64,000 nucleotides of DNA from Sphagnum magellanicum (GCA_021904315.1 CM038925.1:6016501-6080500), one strand, 5' to 3'. Counted from the stretch's first letter, positions 33,090 through 46,500 are shown. A program made the numbers and translations. Notes: generated from the letters alone by a model not told the origin.

Positions 33090-34120
33090 TAAAATGTATT
33101 ATTGTCCAAAATCACATAGAATGCAAGCTGATTAATACTTGCAAATGAAAATTATTTGAGAGCAACATCCAAACGCAAAAAGTGAAAACAAAAATATTAC
33201 AATAAGTTCAGAATAGGCCCATGGGGAAAAAATAAATTAAGGCTTGCAAAACAACAAAACTAGCAGTCCAAACATATTGAAAGACTGCATGCTTTATATG
33301 TTGTAGAGATAATCAAAGACCACTTGAAATAGCTTAACTACTCCTTTAAGTCCAAAAATGCAATCTCTTTAGGTTCATCCTAGGTTAACCTCCATACATC
33401 TTGCTTCATGGAAACTGATAGGACATGCATTGTAAATAGAAATAGAGGCCAAGACATGAGTGACATAGTAGTATGTAATTAGTGAATGGGGTTCTAATTC
33501 CAATTTTTACTTTTATTGCGGGTTATAAAGGCTAGTGGTGCCACTTCTTTCTCAATTTGTTTTCAAGTGCGAACTGTCCTAATTGAACTTATAGTGGGTT
33601 ATCTCTTGGATGGTGGCTTGGGTTTGGAATTTCCAACTACTGATCCCTTTTGATATGTCATTTTCCATGGATTTTGAACTACATACTAGTCTTCTGGTGT
33701 GTCAACCCCTTTCAAAATATTGGCCACATTTGATAATCACATGAGAGATAACATTATATGTTGATATGCATCATGTGATCAAAAGTTTGGAATTTTTATG
33801 GAAATTTCTAGCACAACAACGAATAAACTTAGAAACCAGATTTTCACTTGGAATTGATGTTTGCAAACTTGATAAGCTAAATTCAGATGTCAATTTGCTA
33901 GTTAGAATGTCATCAAGAGCTTTGCACTTAAACTAAATAGAATATCTAGTTCTAGGTTGCGAAGCTTTAACATCTATTGTGCAAGTTGAGCTATCCAAAT
34001 TTGTTGACTACAAATTAGTTTCTTCAAGCTCCTTTTGCATATGTGCATTATGATCAAATAGTTATGCATTGAACATGAAATCAATGAATATATATAGAGA
34101 ATTGGCCATTTGATGCCAAA
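33090..34120. other. Unassigned intergenic DNA
   Basis: No coding signal, RNA gene or clear repeat was recognised. Confidence 0.45.
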
Positions 34121-34127
34121 AAAATTA

Positions 34128-34703
34128 TTAACATTGAAAAATAACAACATAATTTAAAAACAACAGTTTCATACCTGCACTTTTATTCACTAATTTTGTG
34201 GGTGCAACAAGTATGAAATCCATTTTTGGTTCCTGATCATCTTGTTGGAATTCAATCAAAACAATTTTAGAAGCATGTAATTCACTTGAAAACAAATTAC
34301 ACCTCCTATGCTCTAAGGAGTTCACATTTGGCTTTTTGGTTACATTTGTTTGTTTCAAAGGGGATTCACCCTCATTGGTGGTTGTTGCTTTTGGTGATGG
34401 TGATGCAACTATCCCTTGGGTTAGGATTATGAATTGAGAACACTGTATTAAGTTGTCACCAACAATCCTATACCTCCTTGCCTTGACATTCCAATGGACC
34501 CCATTAGGATTTGAAACAGATTCCTAGTATATTGAACCTTTGACAACACTATTGTCAGTCATAAACATCATCTTTGGAGACATGAATAGAACCACGTTGA
34601 AGCCAAACATATATGACAAATATTTTTCAATGATTCTTGCATTCCCAAAATCATCAACTAAGATTGTAATATCAACCTTGCCTTCAGCATAAAATGTTGC
34701 CAT
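34128..34703 (-). pseudogene. Long minus-strand coding-like frame with one internal stop, unidentified
   Basis: Reading from the ATG at 34703-34701, one frame continues about 190 codons to a TAA-side boundary near 34128. It has a single in-frame TAG, at about codon 60. Protein patches look genuine: MATFYAEGKVDITILVDDFG near the start, NPNGVHWNVKARRYRIVGDN in the middle, then a Ser/Thr/Pro/Lys-rich linker and FQQDDQEPKMDFILVAPTKL. A possible splice donor (CAG|GTATGA) follows KSA near 34168. I do not recognise the family. Retention of one frame over such a length in AT-rich DNA suggests a recently decayed gene or transposon ORF. Confidence 0.5.
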
Positions 34704-34879
34704 TTCTAATCATAGATTATAAATAGTTAGAAAGAAAAATAGAAGAGTATAGAACAAAAAAGACAGTAACAAAGCTTTTTAAACTACACAACCATATTTC
34801 AATTCACCACCACAAACATTAAACATGTTGAAGAATATTGTGGGAAGAAGGTGAAAAAATAAATCCTAGCGACAACTAA

Positions 34880-35115
34880 TTGGAATTGCTATATGCGGGA
34901 TTTTTTGGAATCCTTTGTAAGGTCATCCATAGACCATTCCCAAAAACATTCCAAAAACAAATTGCCTCATTTTCAAGCCTAACTACGACATTTCAATCTT
35001 AATAACTACTTCCATCTCTTTAATTTTTTTAAACAACTATTTCTTACCTTTCTTAATAACTATTTCCACTTTATTGTTATCTCATTTTTTTCCCTATCCA
35101 TCGACATGTCTTTTC
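34880..35115 (+). repeat. Dispersed repeat family R3, copy 1
   Basis: This resembles 52680-52925 in the same orientation: 'AATCCTTTGTAWGGTCAT', 'CATTTYCAAGYCTAA', repeated 'CTTAATAACTA' or 'CCTAATAACTA' runs, and 'CATGTCTTTTCAT' near the end. No protein is encoded. Confidence 0.6.
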
Positions 35116-35119
35116 ATTT

Positions 35120-38100
35120 ACATGATATGAAGTCATTGGTAGTGCATAGTGACGCATGGCTCAAAAAAATATAAGGATATTTTGTCACAACGTAGAGTTT
35201 ATTAATGTAATGTTGAAATGAAACGAAAATCAAATTTTTTTTTATCGATGATTGATGAATAAGACTGATGAATAGGTTGGAATGAAGCAACTCATAAATG
35301 CACATTTAATTAATTGTGTTAAATGAAAAAGGTAAGACAGTGCACAAGACCTAATGAGATGTTAGTGTGAGTACTACGAATTAGAACCTTCTAAATTACA
35401 ATGTTATGTAAATGGTAAGTCCCTACTATCACTATGTGAGCACCAAGGCCAAAGCTTGATGTCTACATAGTAATTTCCTAATAGCAAGGACTTATGTTGT
35501 GTAACAATTGAGGTAATCAATGCCTTACGAAATAATTCTCTCCATTACAAAATAATTCCCTCACTTTTAGAGATTTGATTTGGTTATGTCTTCCACCTTT
35601 GGATCTTAAAACCTTACGGTTATTTGCCCTAGGGAACATTTTGAAAGCTTGATTACAAAAAAAAATCTACCCTCCAAATACACTAATAATTTTCTTGGAA
35701 GTTGTTACGTAATTGTGTAGCAACCGAATGAACCATTACATAACTTCCAAAACGAATGTTAATACGTATAAATATGGAAATATCTAGGTATAGTGAATTC
35801 TAGGACAATCGAACGAAGAGATAATTATTGTCGTTATGAGTACAGTCCAAGAATGTTATAATAGTCCTTTTTTAACACGCTTAGCCCACTCCAATCCATA
35901 AAATAAGATAGAGTATGTTTGCTGGTAGTGAGAACCTTCAAGAATAAAACTAATGGCTGATGTACTTTTTAGCCTCATTGTTTTGTAAAAGATTTTTAAA
36001 AACAAAGAGGAGTACATTGAAGTTAATCTAAAAATAAAGGAGAATGAAGGGCACATTCAAGACTGTAAGGGTAGGGACAAAATATGGATATAGTCTCAAT
36101 GGAATTTCATCTAAAGAAGAATAATTATTTTAAAAGTCCAATAGGAACTATTAATTGAGGGAGACCGAATAATTCTCTACATGAAATAGACTTTAAAGGA
36201 GGACACTTAAATCAATAATGACATTTTTAAAGTATGAAATGGATTAAACGGTCAAGAAAATGATTTATGATGTAAAATTATTGCAAGGCATTTGAAGAAA
36301 TAGAGGTAACAAACCTGGGCATGATGTAGAATGATGTGGTAAGGAAAGAAAAGTAAGCCCAAGAAGGATTAAATTCATTTTTTTATGCTAGATGTGAAAA
36401 TATGAAAATTTTACAATATGTATCCATCGTAAAATCACACTCCAATTTTTAGACCTGTGGTTATATAAAAAAGAAATTATTAAATTTACCTTTAATTTAA
36501 GAAAGAAAATTTTTTTATCGATAAATGGATTAGTTGCACCAATATTTATAACGAGAGCAAAAATGAAATAATAATATATGGATGGAAGATGCCACCAAAG
36601 ACATATTTATTATAATGACAGATACGAGAAAAAAACAAGAACGGCTAATTATGACCAATTAGGACTTCACAAATACTTAGGAATATGTTCATAAATTTCT
36701 GGGGGTTACTGTTAACATGAAACAAATAAGGTGAAAGTATGTATAAAAATTCATTAAACATTTTTAGAAAAATGTTTCTTAGGTCAATAGCTAAAAACAC
36801 TTGATCATCTTAATAGTGTAATCTAACAAGCAATAATTCTTCACAACTATTATATTAATGAGTTATGGAAGTGTAGTTGGTTGATTCTTGGAATTTCATT
36901 TTTATTGTCTAAAACATCCGTTACCAAGTGTTTATAATGTAATTGAATGGTGGTAAAATAATATTGAATTGTTAGAATTACAGTAAGGGACATAATTTGC
37001 TATAAGTAAGGATGATAACAAACTATCAATAACTATTACATAATCCATTTAATGATTGGCATTAGACCTAATAGACACATTGAAAAATGAGTTGTCTTGA
37101 CACACAGAAAACAAGTTTGAATTGGTAATTGTTAGGTATACATTAGTTGAACGGTCATGGGTACAATAGGGATGTAGGAAAAACTGGGAAATGACGGCAT
37201 CCGTTAGAAAAGAAAATATAAAAGGCACAAAGTGGATGTAGATGAAACATTTTTTAGATGCAAAGGGCTAGCAAGCTTTCAACCATAACCCAACACAAGA
37301 ATAGAAGAAGGTGTGGTAACAAGTGGACTCATATCAAAACGAGACAACAAAAGCTAACAATGGCATCGAAGAAAACAAGGAGACATGCCTTGCGAGTTCC
37401 TAAACAAGAGGTGTCATGTTTTTTTAAAAAGTGGAATGGAGATGTGTTGTGTTGTATTCTAAAAATTCTCATTTATTTTTTTAATACATTTTTTACACAA
37501 TTGTGAAGGATATAAAAATATAAGGAAGAGGAAAAGAGCTTGATTTCTCTCAAGGGTCAAAGGAAGGAGGAATCATTAGAGGTAAGATTTTTTGTATTAT
37601 TCGCCCAAATGCATTGTAATGTGAATGAAAGTACATTAATTGAAAAGATTTCACAAGTTTTAACTAGTGGATGATTGTCATCAAAGAAGGAGGTAGATGA
37701 TGAAGATTCAAGGGATGGTGATAGCAACACACAAGATAGAAATCTTCATCCTTTGGTAAGTGTTAGCACAATTAGGTTTGAAAAGGGAATTTCGCCTAAC
37801 AAAAACTATGTTCACAGTTTATGGTTCAGGGTTTCTTCATAAATCAATTTCACAATGTTTATACATCAATTTATGATTGCATTCATGAAGGTTGGATAAT
37901 TCCAAATAGCTCAATATTTTTAGAACTCAACTAGATCAATTTAAAACACAATTAAGAAATTTCTTAGGCAAGCTTTTAGTTAGTTCCTTAATTTCTTGCA
38001 CAATTCAAATTTGATTGAAATAATTAGTCAAAGCAAGAAAAGGATAAAATTCATGTTTTAGTTTTTATTTGTGAGTGCAATAAAACCTTTACAAACAAAT

Positions 38101-38440
38101 TGTTTGCCTTTTTTTAGGGTTTCATCAAGGAGAATTAGGGTTTGAAACCACACATGTATATAAGTGTTCATTTTTAGGAGAGTATTTCTTTGTGCAGGAA
38201 GAAGGAGAAGGCTTGGAGACCCTAGGAGCTCTCAACACACCTTAAGAGGAGAGCAACAAGTTTGACGTAAAAACTTGGAACTCCAAACTTGCTTTGTTTT
38301 CAAGTTTTTATCTTTACAAAAATCTGAAATCAAGCTTGGATTTGATTTCAAGAAAACTTGAGCTTGAATCCAAACTCGAGTTTGGATTTTAGGGTGATGG
38401 CGAATCGACCAAAAAAAAGAAAAAAAAGGAACCAAGCTTG
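35120..38440. other. Unassigned AT-rich intergenic DNA
   Basis: No recognisable gene. A basic open stretch at 37258-37506 (TRQQKLTMASKKTRRHALRV) may be an exon remnant but stands alone. The stretch 38240-38440 introduces phrases (AACTTGAGC, CCAAACTTG) that foreshadow the tandem array that follows. Confidence 0.4.
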
Positions 38441-38449
38441 AACCTGGGT

Positions 38450-39065
38450 CCAAAGATGGAGCTCGGCTCAAGCTCAACTCCGTGTTTGGGAAAAAAAAAT
38501 AGTTGAGCTCTAGTTCGGCTTTAATTTCGAAGCCAAGTTAAAGTTCAACTTTTTGTTTTTTGCTTGATTTGAGTTTCTTTCAACATCGAAAAAAATTGGG
38601 ATGGGGCAAAAACAAATGTCGAACTTGGGCTCGATTCAAAATTGAGAGCCATGCCCAAGTTCAGCCCTTTTTTGTTTTTGCCATCTGAGCTTCTTTTAAC
38701 ATCAAGAAAAGTTTGGATGGAACAAAAAAAAGTTGAGTTCTAGTTTGGTTTCAATTTCGAGGCCAAACTAGAGTTTAATTTTATTTTTTTTGTTCCATTC
38801 GAGCTTCTTTCAATGCCAAGAGAATCTCAAATGGAGCAAAGATAATATGTAGAGCTTGGGCCTAGCTCCAAATTCAAAGTTGGGCCCAATCTCAATAGTT
38901 TTGTTTTTCATCCGAGCTTCTTTTAATGCTAAAAGAAGCTTCAATGGAGCAAAAGAAAGCCAAGCTAAAACTTGATTCCTTTTTTTTTTACTTTTGTAGA
39001 GCTTCTCTTGGTGTTGAGAGAAGCTTAGAAGGAGCTCAAAGAGCCCAGCTAAAGCCCAGAGAGTA
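38450..39065 (+). repeat. Degenerate tandem repeat, period about 113-120 bp, five to six units
   Basis: Unit borders fall at about 38568, 38689, 38802, 38915 and 38999. Each starts GAGYTTCTTTYAA and is followed by GATGGARCAAA and a 'GAGCTYGGGCYYRGCT'-like segment. Units diverge substantially, so the array is old. Confidence 0.8.
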
Positions 39066-39074
39066 CCTTGGATG

Positions 39075-39197
39075 CTTAACTCCTTTTTGTCCTTAGTTTG
39101 ACCTTTTGAATTTGATTTTTTTTAAAGAAAGAATGTTGAACTTTCTTGTGTCTACTTTTGTAGGACATATCTTGCAAAGATATCTCTATCACAAGGA
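39075..39197 (+). repeat. Flanking direct repeat D, left copy
   Basis: About 122 bp, from TTAACTCCTTTTTGTCC to CTCTATCACAAGGA. It is repeated in the same orientation at 40091-40214 with about a dozen differences. It directly abuts R1 copy 2. Confidence 0.85.
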
Positions 39198-39198
39198 T

Positions 39199-40090
39199 TG
39201 ATGCACCCCCAAGCTCCTTAATGGATTCAAATGTTAGTCCAAACTAAAGATAGCGGAAAAGCAAAGAGTTGGTGCACGTTCCTTGGCTCACAACACTTTG
39301 AGAGGTAGAGGGGCGTGCTGGAGTTCCGAGATGGGACTAAGAAGATTGACAAGCATCAACTATTCACACGGACCTACACAAAACCAACACAAGGTGGTTA
39401 ATGCATAATTGGAACACTTTTGGTGCTAGGACGAGCCATGGGCAACTCGAACTCACAAGACTCGTCATAGCCTGGACTTAGGGGAAGCCACCACCTTCCC
39501 CCTTATAGTATACTCTGTGCTTCTCCACAAGGCCCACATCCAAATGGCTTTTTGTCCCATGACTCCCAAGTGGGAGTCCCGAAATTGCCAAAATTGGGAC
39601 TTTTGCAACTTTGGGGCCCCATAATTTTGTGTTTAGACCTCTAATTGAGATGAGGTCTAAAACAAAGTTGTAGCCCTCATCGAGAGCTTTCCAACAATAT
39701 GTCGCATGCCACCTGCACGTAAGGAAATCGGGTCGATTCCTGACTTTTAGTGGTCGGGAGTCAAACTGTCAATTTGACTCCTGACCCTTCTTTTGGCCAT
39801 AACTTGTGTTTTAAATGTCCAAATGGGTGATGCGGGCCCATTTTAGACATCTACATTTCAATATCTTTTCAATGGTATAAAGAACGCCTTGAGCCATTTG
39901 GTTTTGACCCTTGCAATTTCTCTCTGAACATTCAAAAGTCTACCAGGACTCCAATTCCCTTGGGAGTGTGGGTTCTTTCCCTCACACTCTTTTGCACTCT
40001 CGGGGGCATGAGAATGTGACCCCCGGGCTTAGTCTTGGCCCGCACCCTTGCAAGCCTTTTACCTTGGTCGTGAGCTCAAGACAAGGGTTG
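39199..40090 (-). repeat. Dispersed repeat family R1, copy 2 (inverted)
   Basis: This is the reverse complement of 28549-29472 over essentially its whole length, from TGATGCACCCCC to ACAAGGGTTGT. It is sandwiched between two 122-bp direct repeats (39075-39197 and 40091-40214). Copy 1 lacks these flanks, so they are not part of the R1 unit. Confidence 0.85.
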
Positions 40091-40214
40091 TTTAGCTCCT
40101 TTTTTTCCTTAATTTGACCTTTTGAATTCAATTCTTTTTTAAGAAAGAATGTTGAACTTTCTTGTGTCTACTTTTATAGGAGATATCTTGCAAAGATATT
40201 TCTGTCACAAGATT
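40091..40214 (+). repeat. Flanking direct repeat D, right copy
   Basis: TTAGCTCCTTTTTTTCC to TTCTGTCACAAGA, the partner of 39075-39197. Confidence 0.85.
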
Positions 40215-40229
40215 ATGGAGATGCTTGAG

Positions 40230-43200
40230 GTATTGGGTGCATTAGGTATCCTTTTGTTTACAAAATTTGGATTATTTTCATAATTTTTTTTGTGCATTTG
40301 TAACATTTTAAATATTTCATGTAGACTTCCCAAGTGGTGCCATATGTAGACTCCTTGTCCTTCAATAGGACTATTCAAGCCATTCAAAGCCAAATCAAAT
40401 TCAACAACTCTAAAATCCTTAACAAACATAAGATGGTGTTAAAGCACAAAGCTTGGATGGCTATTCCCTTGTGCTAATTATTTGTCCTACACTCAAAATC
40501 AACATCCTCAAGATGGAGTAGGCATTCCAGATTGGCTATCAAGAAAGGGACAAAGTTTTTTATGTTTCACCTCTTAATTGGAAGGGGTAGGAGGAATTCC
40601 AAGAGCAGCATGTGTCTTCTTGGAGTTGAGTTCAGATGTTTGAGAATGAGATATTTGAATCTTTTTTGCTTTTCGATCTTGACCTCAAGTCTCTCTTTAG
40701 GTGCATTTTTTTGTGTGGGATGGGAATCATAAGTTGTAGGCTTCGTTGCTTTACATTACCTGTTTACACAATAATGAACCTTTTTGGCACATTTTTATTG
40801 ATTCCATTTTCCTTGACACCTTTAATGAGCTTGTCGAGTTCTTCATTGCCATGACAGGGTTCAACAAGTATGTTCTTGAACCTTCTTTATTTTCCTACAT
40901 TAAGTTAAATTTAAATGATTTTGTTCTCATTATTCTCTGTATTTCTATAGGTCGATGGAGCTAGACCATGTAAAATCCAACCTTGTTCATGAATTCTTCA
41001 CAATTAGGATTATCCCCTTGGAGTAGTTCAAAGAGGTGTTGCAATAGAGGTTTACAAGAAATGCCAGTTCAAGTCCTACAAGACATGACATTCCTTGACC
41101 TCAATTTTTTTTTTGGAATATATGTATAAGGTATGACATATTTTAAACTCCCTTCAAAACTTTTTTTTTTTAATGTTTTCAATTGGTTCATCCTTGTTTT
41201 TCATTATTTTTATAATGAAAAAATTATGTAATTGGGGACATCACAGTCAAATTGTACCGTGAAGAATTCCTCGACACTTGAGGCTACTCACCATTGAGAC
41301 TCCAAGAATGGATGGAGAAAACTATGGAGCAAGTGAGGAAGGATCATTATTCAAACTTTTACAAACACTTGCTAATATGTGATCCTTCTCTAGGTGCAGA
41401 TTCTTGAAGGAAATATAGGTTCATTATGATATGAATTCAAAGTTAGAGATGTTGATAGAAAAGTTCTAGATGTTCACCTATTCCTATGTCTTGGCCAAGC
41501 AGAAGTTGTTATGGTTCAAGATGTGGAATGAGTTAGTTGTTCTATGGGAGGCCAAAAAATTCCCCAAGTTCAAGTTTTCTAACTCCCAATTTGACAAATG
41601 GTTGCATAAGGCAACTTTTTGGCATCAGGTATTTTGTTTTTAGATGACCTTTTTTTCATTTTTTGTTTAACATGCTCCTTTTTATTTCATTTTTATTCTT
41701 GCAACTTGAGATTGAGGTGTTCAAGTTCTTTGATGCAATAATATCTGATTTTTCCTTGGTTGTGAGAAAGGTTCTGGATATGATTTCTCTCTCTTCATAT
41801 ATACAACAATGGAGGTTGGCGATATGGGAGATTTGCTTTTTTTGGGAGTTCAAGCCTAAGGATGGCATCCAGAGAAATAAATCTTGGGGGCAACAACTTA
41901 GGAACAAAAAGGTTGTCAAATGGGTTTTGTATAGGTATTCCAATTATACAATTTCATTCCATGTTCAAATTACTTCAAATTGATTTCTAAATATTTGTTG
42001 GTAAGCATATTTACTTTTGCATCACCACAAAGCTTCCCCTTATCTTGGTGCTAAGAGTAGGAAAGTTGGTAGCCATTTATCATATTTCTTTATGAAAGTG
42101 TTATTCATTATGCTACAAGTATTTATATCATGTCTTGTTATTCCATGGTGCCATTGATTAGCTCCCCAATCTCTTGGACATTTGGCGTGACCTTAAGGCT
42201 GATAGCACTATGTTCCAGAAAAACCTATTCAAGGATTGGCTTGCTCTTCATCTTCTCTAGTGTGGTTAGTACCTTGATTGTTTGAAAGATAACACCCCCA
42301 CCCTAGAGATTCCCTTGAGGGAGAATATTGAACCCTTTTTCATGGAGACTCTTACAAGCTTTGCAGAAACACAAGTTGAGGGTGGGAGGCAAAAAATGGC
42401 TTCCAAGGGAAAGGGAAAGTTGAAGGAGAAAGTGACCGAACCTCCTTCTTTTGACACTTTTATGAAAGTTCCTTTGAACCAGACTCTATTGACAACAAAA
42501 AATATGAAAAGAGAAAGAAAGACTACTACCTCACTTATTCTTCCCACCCCTCCTCTTGGTAGAGTTCGAAGCATTGGACAAGGATCATTCCAATTTTTTC
42601 CATCCTACCCAAATCCAATTATTGTTACCTCCAGCAAGGCTTCCTACTTTCACCACATGGTCCTCCCATTCTCCTAGCATTCAATTGTGGCAACTAAGAT
42701 TTCATCCTAGACCTAGCCTCCGAAGTATTAGACAATTTTGAAGTCCATTCACAAGGTATGCTTACATTACATATTCTTTCCCTTTACAACATAGTTCTAG
42801 CAAATTGTCTTGGATACACTAACTTTTTTCTTCTTTTTATGCAAATGAAATCTTAGTGGCAAGGTTTAGTTTGTTTTTGCAAACGTTCTTGGAAACCTCC
42901 CTATTCCTCTCATATCCAAAAAGCCAAATGATATTCCTATGTGGAATAAGAAGCTTGATGAATACATTGTTGGAGTCTTTGATTTTGCTTAGATTTTCTT
43001 AGCCTCTAATGGGGCTGTCTTGTTATTTCACCCAAATGACCTTAGAGTTTTGAAGGAGGTCAAGTCTTATTTACAGAGCTATGGCTTTCAAAAATTGATG
43101 AAGTGGGCTATGGTAAACTCATTGCCATTGACAAGCAACAAAGACCCATCTCTCAAGGTTCCATTTCAATCCACTAAACTCTATTTATATTTTTTTTATT

Positions 43201-44070
43201 CTTGATTTTAATTAAAATATGTTTTTAATTTTGCACACTCTTTTTAGCGATGTAATTCTTCTTACTAAGGTCCCTGATGCGAACTCTTCGAGCATTGGGA
43301 GATTTGTCTTCTCCTCACCATCTGATGAGTTTGTGAACAACCCTATTGATGTTCAAAATGAAGATGTGTTGTATAATTGGACGGATAAGGCTTGTATGTC
43401 TATATATAAGGTTGGCAAACCTTTCAAGGCTGCAAAGGAAATGCATCTTTCTACTATTTAGGCCTTGATCAATGTTTGTTCCAAGATAGGATCCTTTGTT
43501 GCGAATTTATCTACATCCATAGGTAGGTGTTCCTTCTCAAAAAATTCATTCATAATTTCTACATCAAAAAAATTGTTTAACCATCTTTCACCTTGTAAGC
43601 AACACGATCAGGGCTTGCCAAAGCCTTGGGCACCACATCCTAGATTTGGAGTCAGATATGGAGGTTTTTATGGAGGTGCTAGAGCCTTTTGTTGAAATGG
43701 CCATGCCCGAGCCTGATGTTGAACATGTTTAGGGTGAAAACACACTTAACCCCCCCAAAATTAGAATCACAAGTATAATATTTATGCAATTAAAATTTTT
43801 GGTAACATATGGACATCACATCTTGGATTATTTTTATTTGTTTTAAGTATATTTTCTTAGATGTAGACTTAATCTAATCAATTATTTTGAAATTTTCAAC
43901 AAACATTGAAGAATTTGAACATGTGGAGTATATTTGTGACCAAATAATACTCATCACAAAGTTTGAAAATTAGAATATATACTTCAAAACTAAGGTTGTC
44001 AATGGAATTTTTGGGTGAATTTTTTAATGGCATATGATATTGATATACAACAATTAAATGTAGGACAACT
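40230..44070 (+). other. Unidentified region with scattered coding-like patches
   Basis: Several forward patches read as plausible protein: YSPLRLQEWMEKTMEQVRKD near 41290, IEVFKFFDAIISDFSLVVRK near 41710, a Lys/Thr/Pro-rich 131-codon frame at 42282-42677, and GRFVFSSPSDEFVNNP near 43300. Stops and frame changes separate them, and some are preceded by pyrimidine-AG. This could be a decayed multi-exon gene or a transposon-borne gene. I do not recognise the family and give no function. Confidence 0.35.
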
Positions 44071-44074
44071 TGGA

Positions 44075-44480
44075 AATTTAAAGTTTTTGGATGAAATTCC
44101 ATTCAAAAAATGTGCATTTTTTATTTTTTTAGCAATGAATGCACAATAATATCATTTATATAAAAAAAACCACTACCATATCAAAAAGAATGAGATTTTA
44201 TAAAGGGTATTTCATTATTTTTTCAATTTTCCTTTAGTTTGGTAATGTTTCATGAATCACAAACATGAAGCCTTATGGCCATTGAAAAACTATAAGTTAT
44301 ATACTTTATGTACAATGATTTTATTCAATCCCCCTCATCTAACCATTGGATCAAGATTAATTTTGATTCAAAATGATCTTTAAGTTTTAAAATGTTGTTG
44401 TGCAAATTCCAAAGTTTTTTGCTTGTGTTTAGGTTAGTCAAAGGATGTCATCACAATTTAGCTTGTTGTGTACTATAATA
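44075..44480 (+). repeat. Dispersed repeat family R4, copy 1 (inverted partner at the right window edge)
   Basis: The reverse complement of this segment matches 63595-64000: 'TTTCATGAAYYAYAAACATG', 'TATACTTTATGTACA', 'ATCTAACCATTGGATCAA' and 'AAATTCCAAAG' appear in mirrored order. No coding content. Confidence 0.75.
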
Positions 44481-44489
44481 CTTATTATA

Positions 44490-46500
44490 TGTCATCTTTT
44501 TTGAACAAAAGTGGTTCACCCTTAGTGTGTTTTCACCCTTCAAAACTTTGATATTGATTCTCTTGTCAAGAAACGCTCTAAGAGGTTGCTTGACTATGAA
44601 TAAGTTGTCCACTTACATCAATATTATGCATTCCTTTAGTTATTTTTGTTGTATGCCTCAGACTTTCCTCTTTTTATTTGCAGATGTTGTCTCCACCAAG
44701 GAACTTCCTTTCATTCAAGGAGGATGACGTGCTTTGGGGTCCTACCATTTTTTTCTATTACCATCATATGTTGAGGCTCAAGCCTTGGCTTTGGAGTCCT
44801 TGGCTTCACCTCCTTCATGGATAGTTTCTCAAGGTCACCATCCAGGAATTAACACTTTCATTAATGATGAAACATTAGAAGATGTTTAGGATTTGTTTTT
44901 GAACTTGGGGGGTGGATCACTAGGTTTTTGAACTCATTGGGTGGTCCTAAGGTTGGGTGGAGAATTCTAATGATGTTTTTATGTTTTGCCTTAGACTTTC
45001 TTTTTATGTCAATTTCCACTGAAAGCTTCTTTTAAGTCACCTTCTTGGAACACTTGTAGTGTCTATGTTGAAGCTTGTACATACCACAATGTTAGGAAAA
45101 AAATTGTCAAACAATATTGATAGTACAATGATGTTTGTTGGAATGCCCTTTCCAATTTTAATCCTAGTTCTAGGATTAGTTGTATATTCTACCCATGCAA
45201 TTCCAATGTTTTTTGAGTGTTCTTTGTTTTTGCATAGGTTTCCACATTAAATAATTTGGGTTGTTAGAATGACCTTTACCTTATAATGATTGAAACACAC
45301 ATCATGGAAAATCTGAAGTTTTATAAATTGTCCCCATAGGTAACAATTTCTTCTCTGAAAGAAAATTTAACATTTATTATTTTTTTGGAAAATAATTTAA
45401 TATATCGTTGCTTTTAAAATGATCTCAAACTTTATATGATTCTTGGGAATGTTCAATGAACCATCCTTTTCATCTGTGAAATTCTGCAAGAGAATTAGGT
45501 TATTTGTGGTTGGAATTCCATATTGGCTTTGTACACATTATATGGATGTCAAATAGAGATTATATGTTTTCTTCCTTTTTTCAGTGTTGCATTTATGTTT
45601 GAGAATATCTCTATCCAAAGTTCCAATATACATGTTTTTTGTAAACATATTTATAATTATAGAATTGGAGATTCTCAAAAATAACTTATATTAATGTTGT
45701 TTATATCAAAATGGTTCTGTTGGGATTTGATCAATCCTTTCAATTTTATCAATATAGCAACTTGACACACAAATGTATATAATTATTCATATTGTCAATA
45801 TTTCTAACGATTATTGTGCCTTGTAGCAAGGAATTATACCTAACAATACTTAAACAATATATAACAATACATAACAATTTCTAATAAAATTTGTGGTTAC
45901 TTGATAATGAATTTCAAATTTAAATATTGAATAACCACATTAGGACATGGAATTTTATTTTAGGGTTTATTGAAGTTGAAATCAATTTTGTATGGAATGT
46001 CTTCTCCATTAATGAATGTAATTTCATTATATTTGAAGTCATTTCCCAATAGTCTTGTGTATAAATGGCCATACATATTCCATCTCTCCTATATCTTACA
46101 TTGTGTTGGTGTTCAACATATCTTTGTTGAATCTGGTGTTAATTATTTTATCTAAAGTATATTTCATACATGAAAAGAATTTCCATCCTAGCTTAATCTA
46201 GATACAAATTTCCCAAGTTGTAATGGGCAAAAAATAATTTAATTTCTAATTGGATTTGCTAGTTTGTTTGATAGTCTTGCAAATTACTTTCCTATGGTTT
46301 TCTTTTGGTTATAATTAGCAAACATAACTTTCATTTGTCAATTCTTGAAAGAAAATTTTAAATGCATTACTCGTTAAACGACCATGATCAAAGAAACAAA
46401 CACACACTAACAAATACACATCCTGCACCAATTTGTTTCTTTCATTTCAATAATGTTGGTTCATTTCAAGGTCTTGCAAATGACACTCATATAATTCTTT
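44490..46500. other. Unassigned AT-rich intergenic DNA
   Basis: An exon-like patch follows TTTGCAG near 44683 (MLSPPRNFLSFKEDDVLWGP), but it stands alone and soon meets stops. Nothing else is recognisable. Confidence 0.4.
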
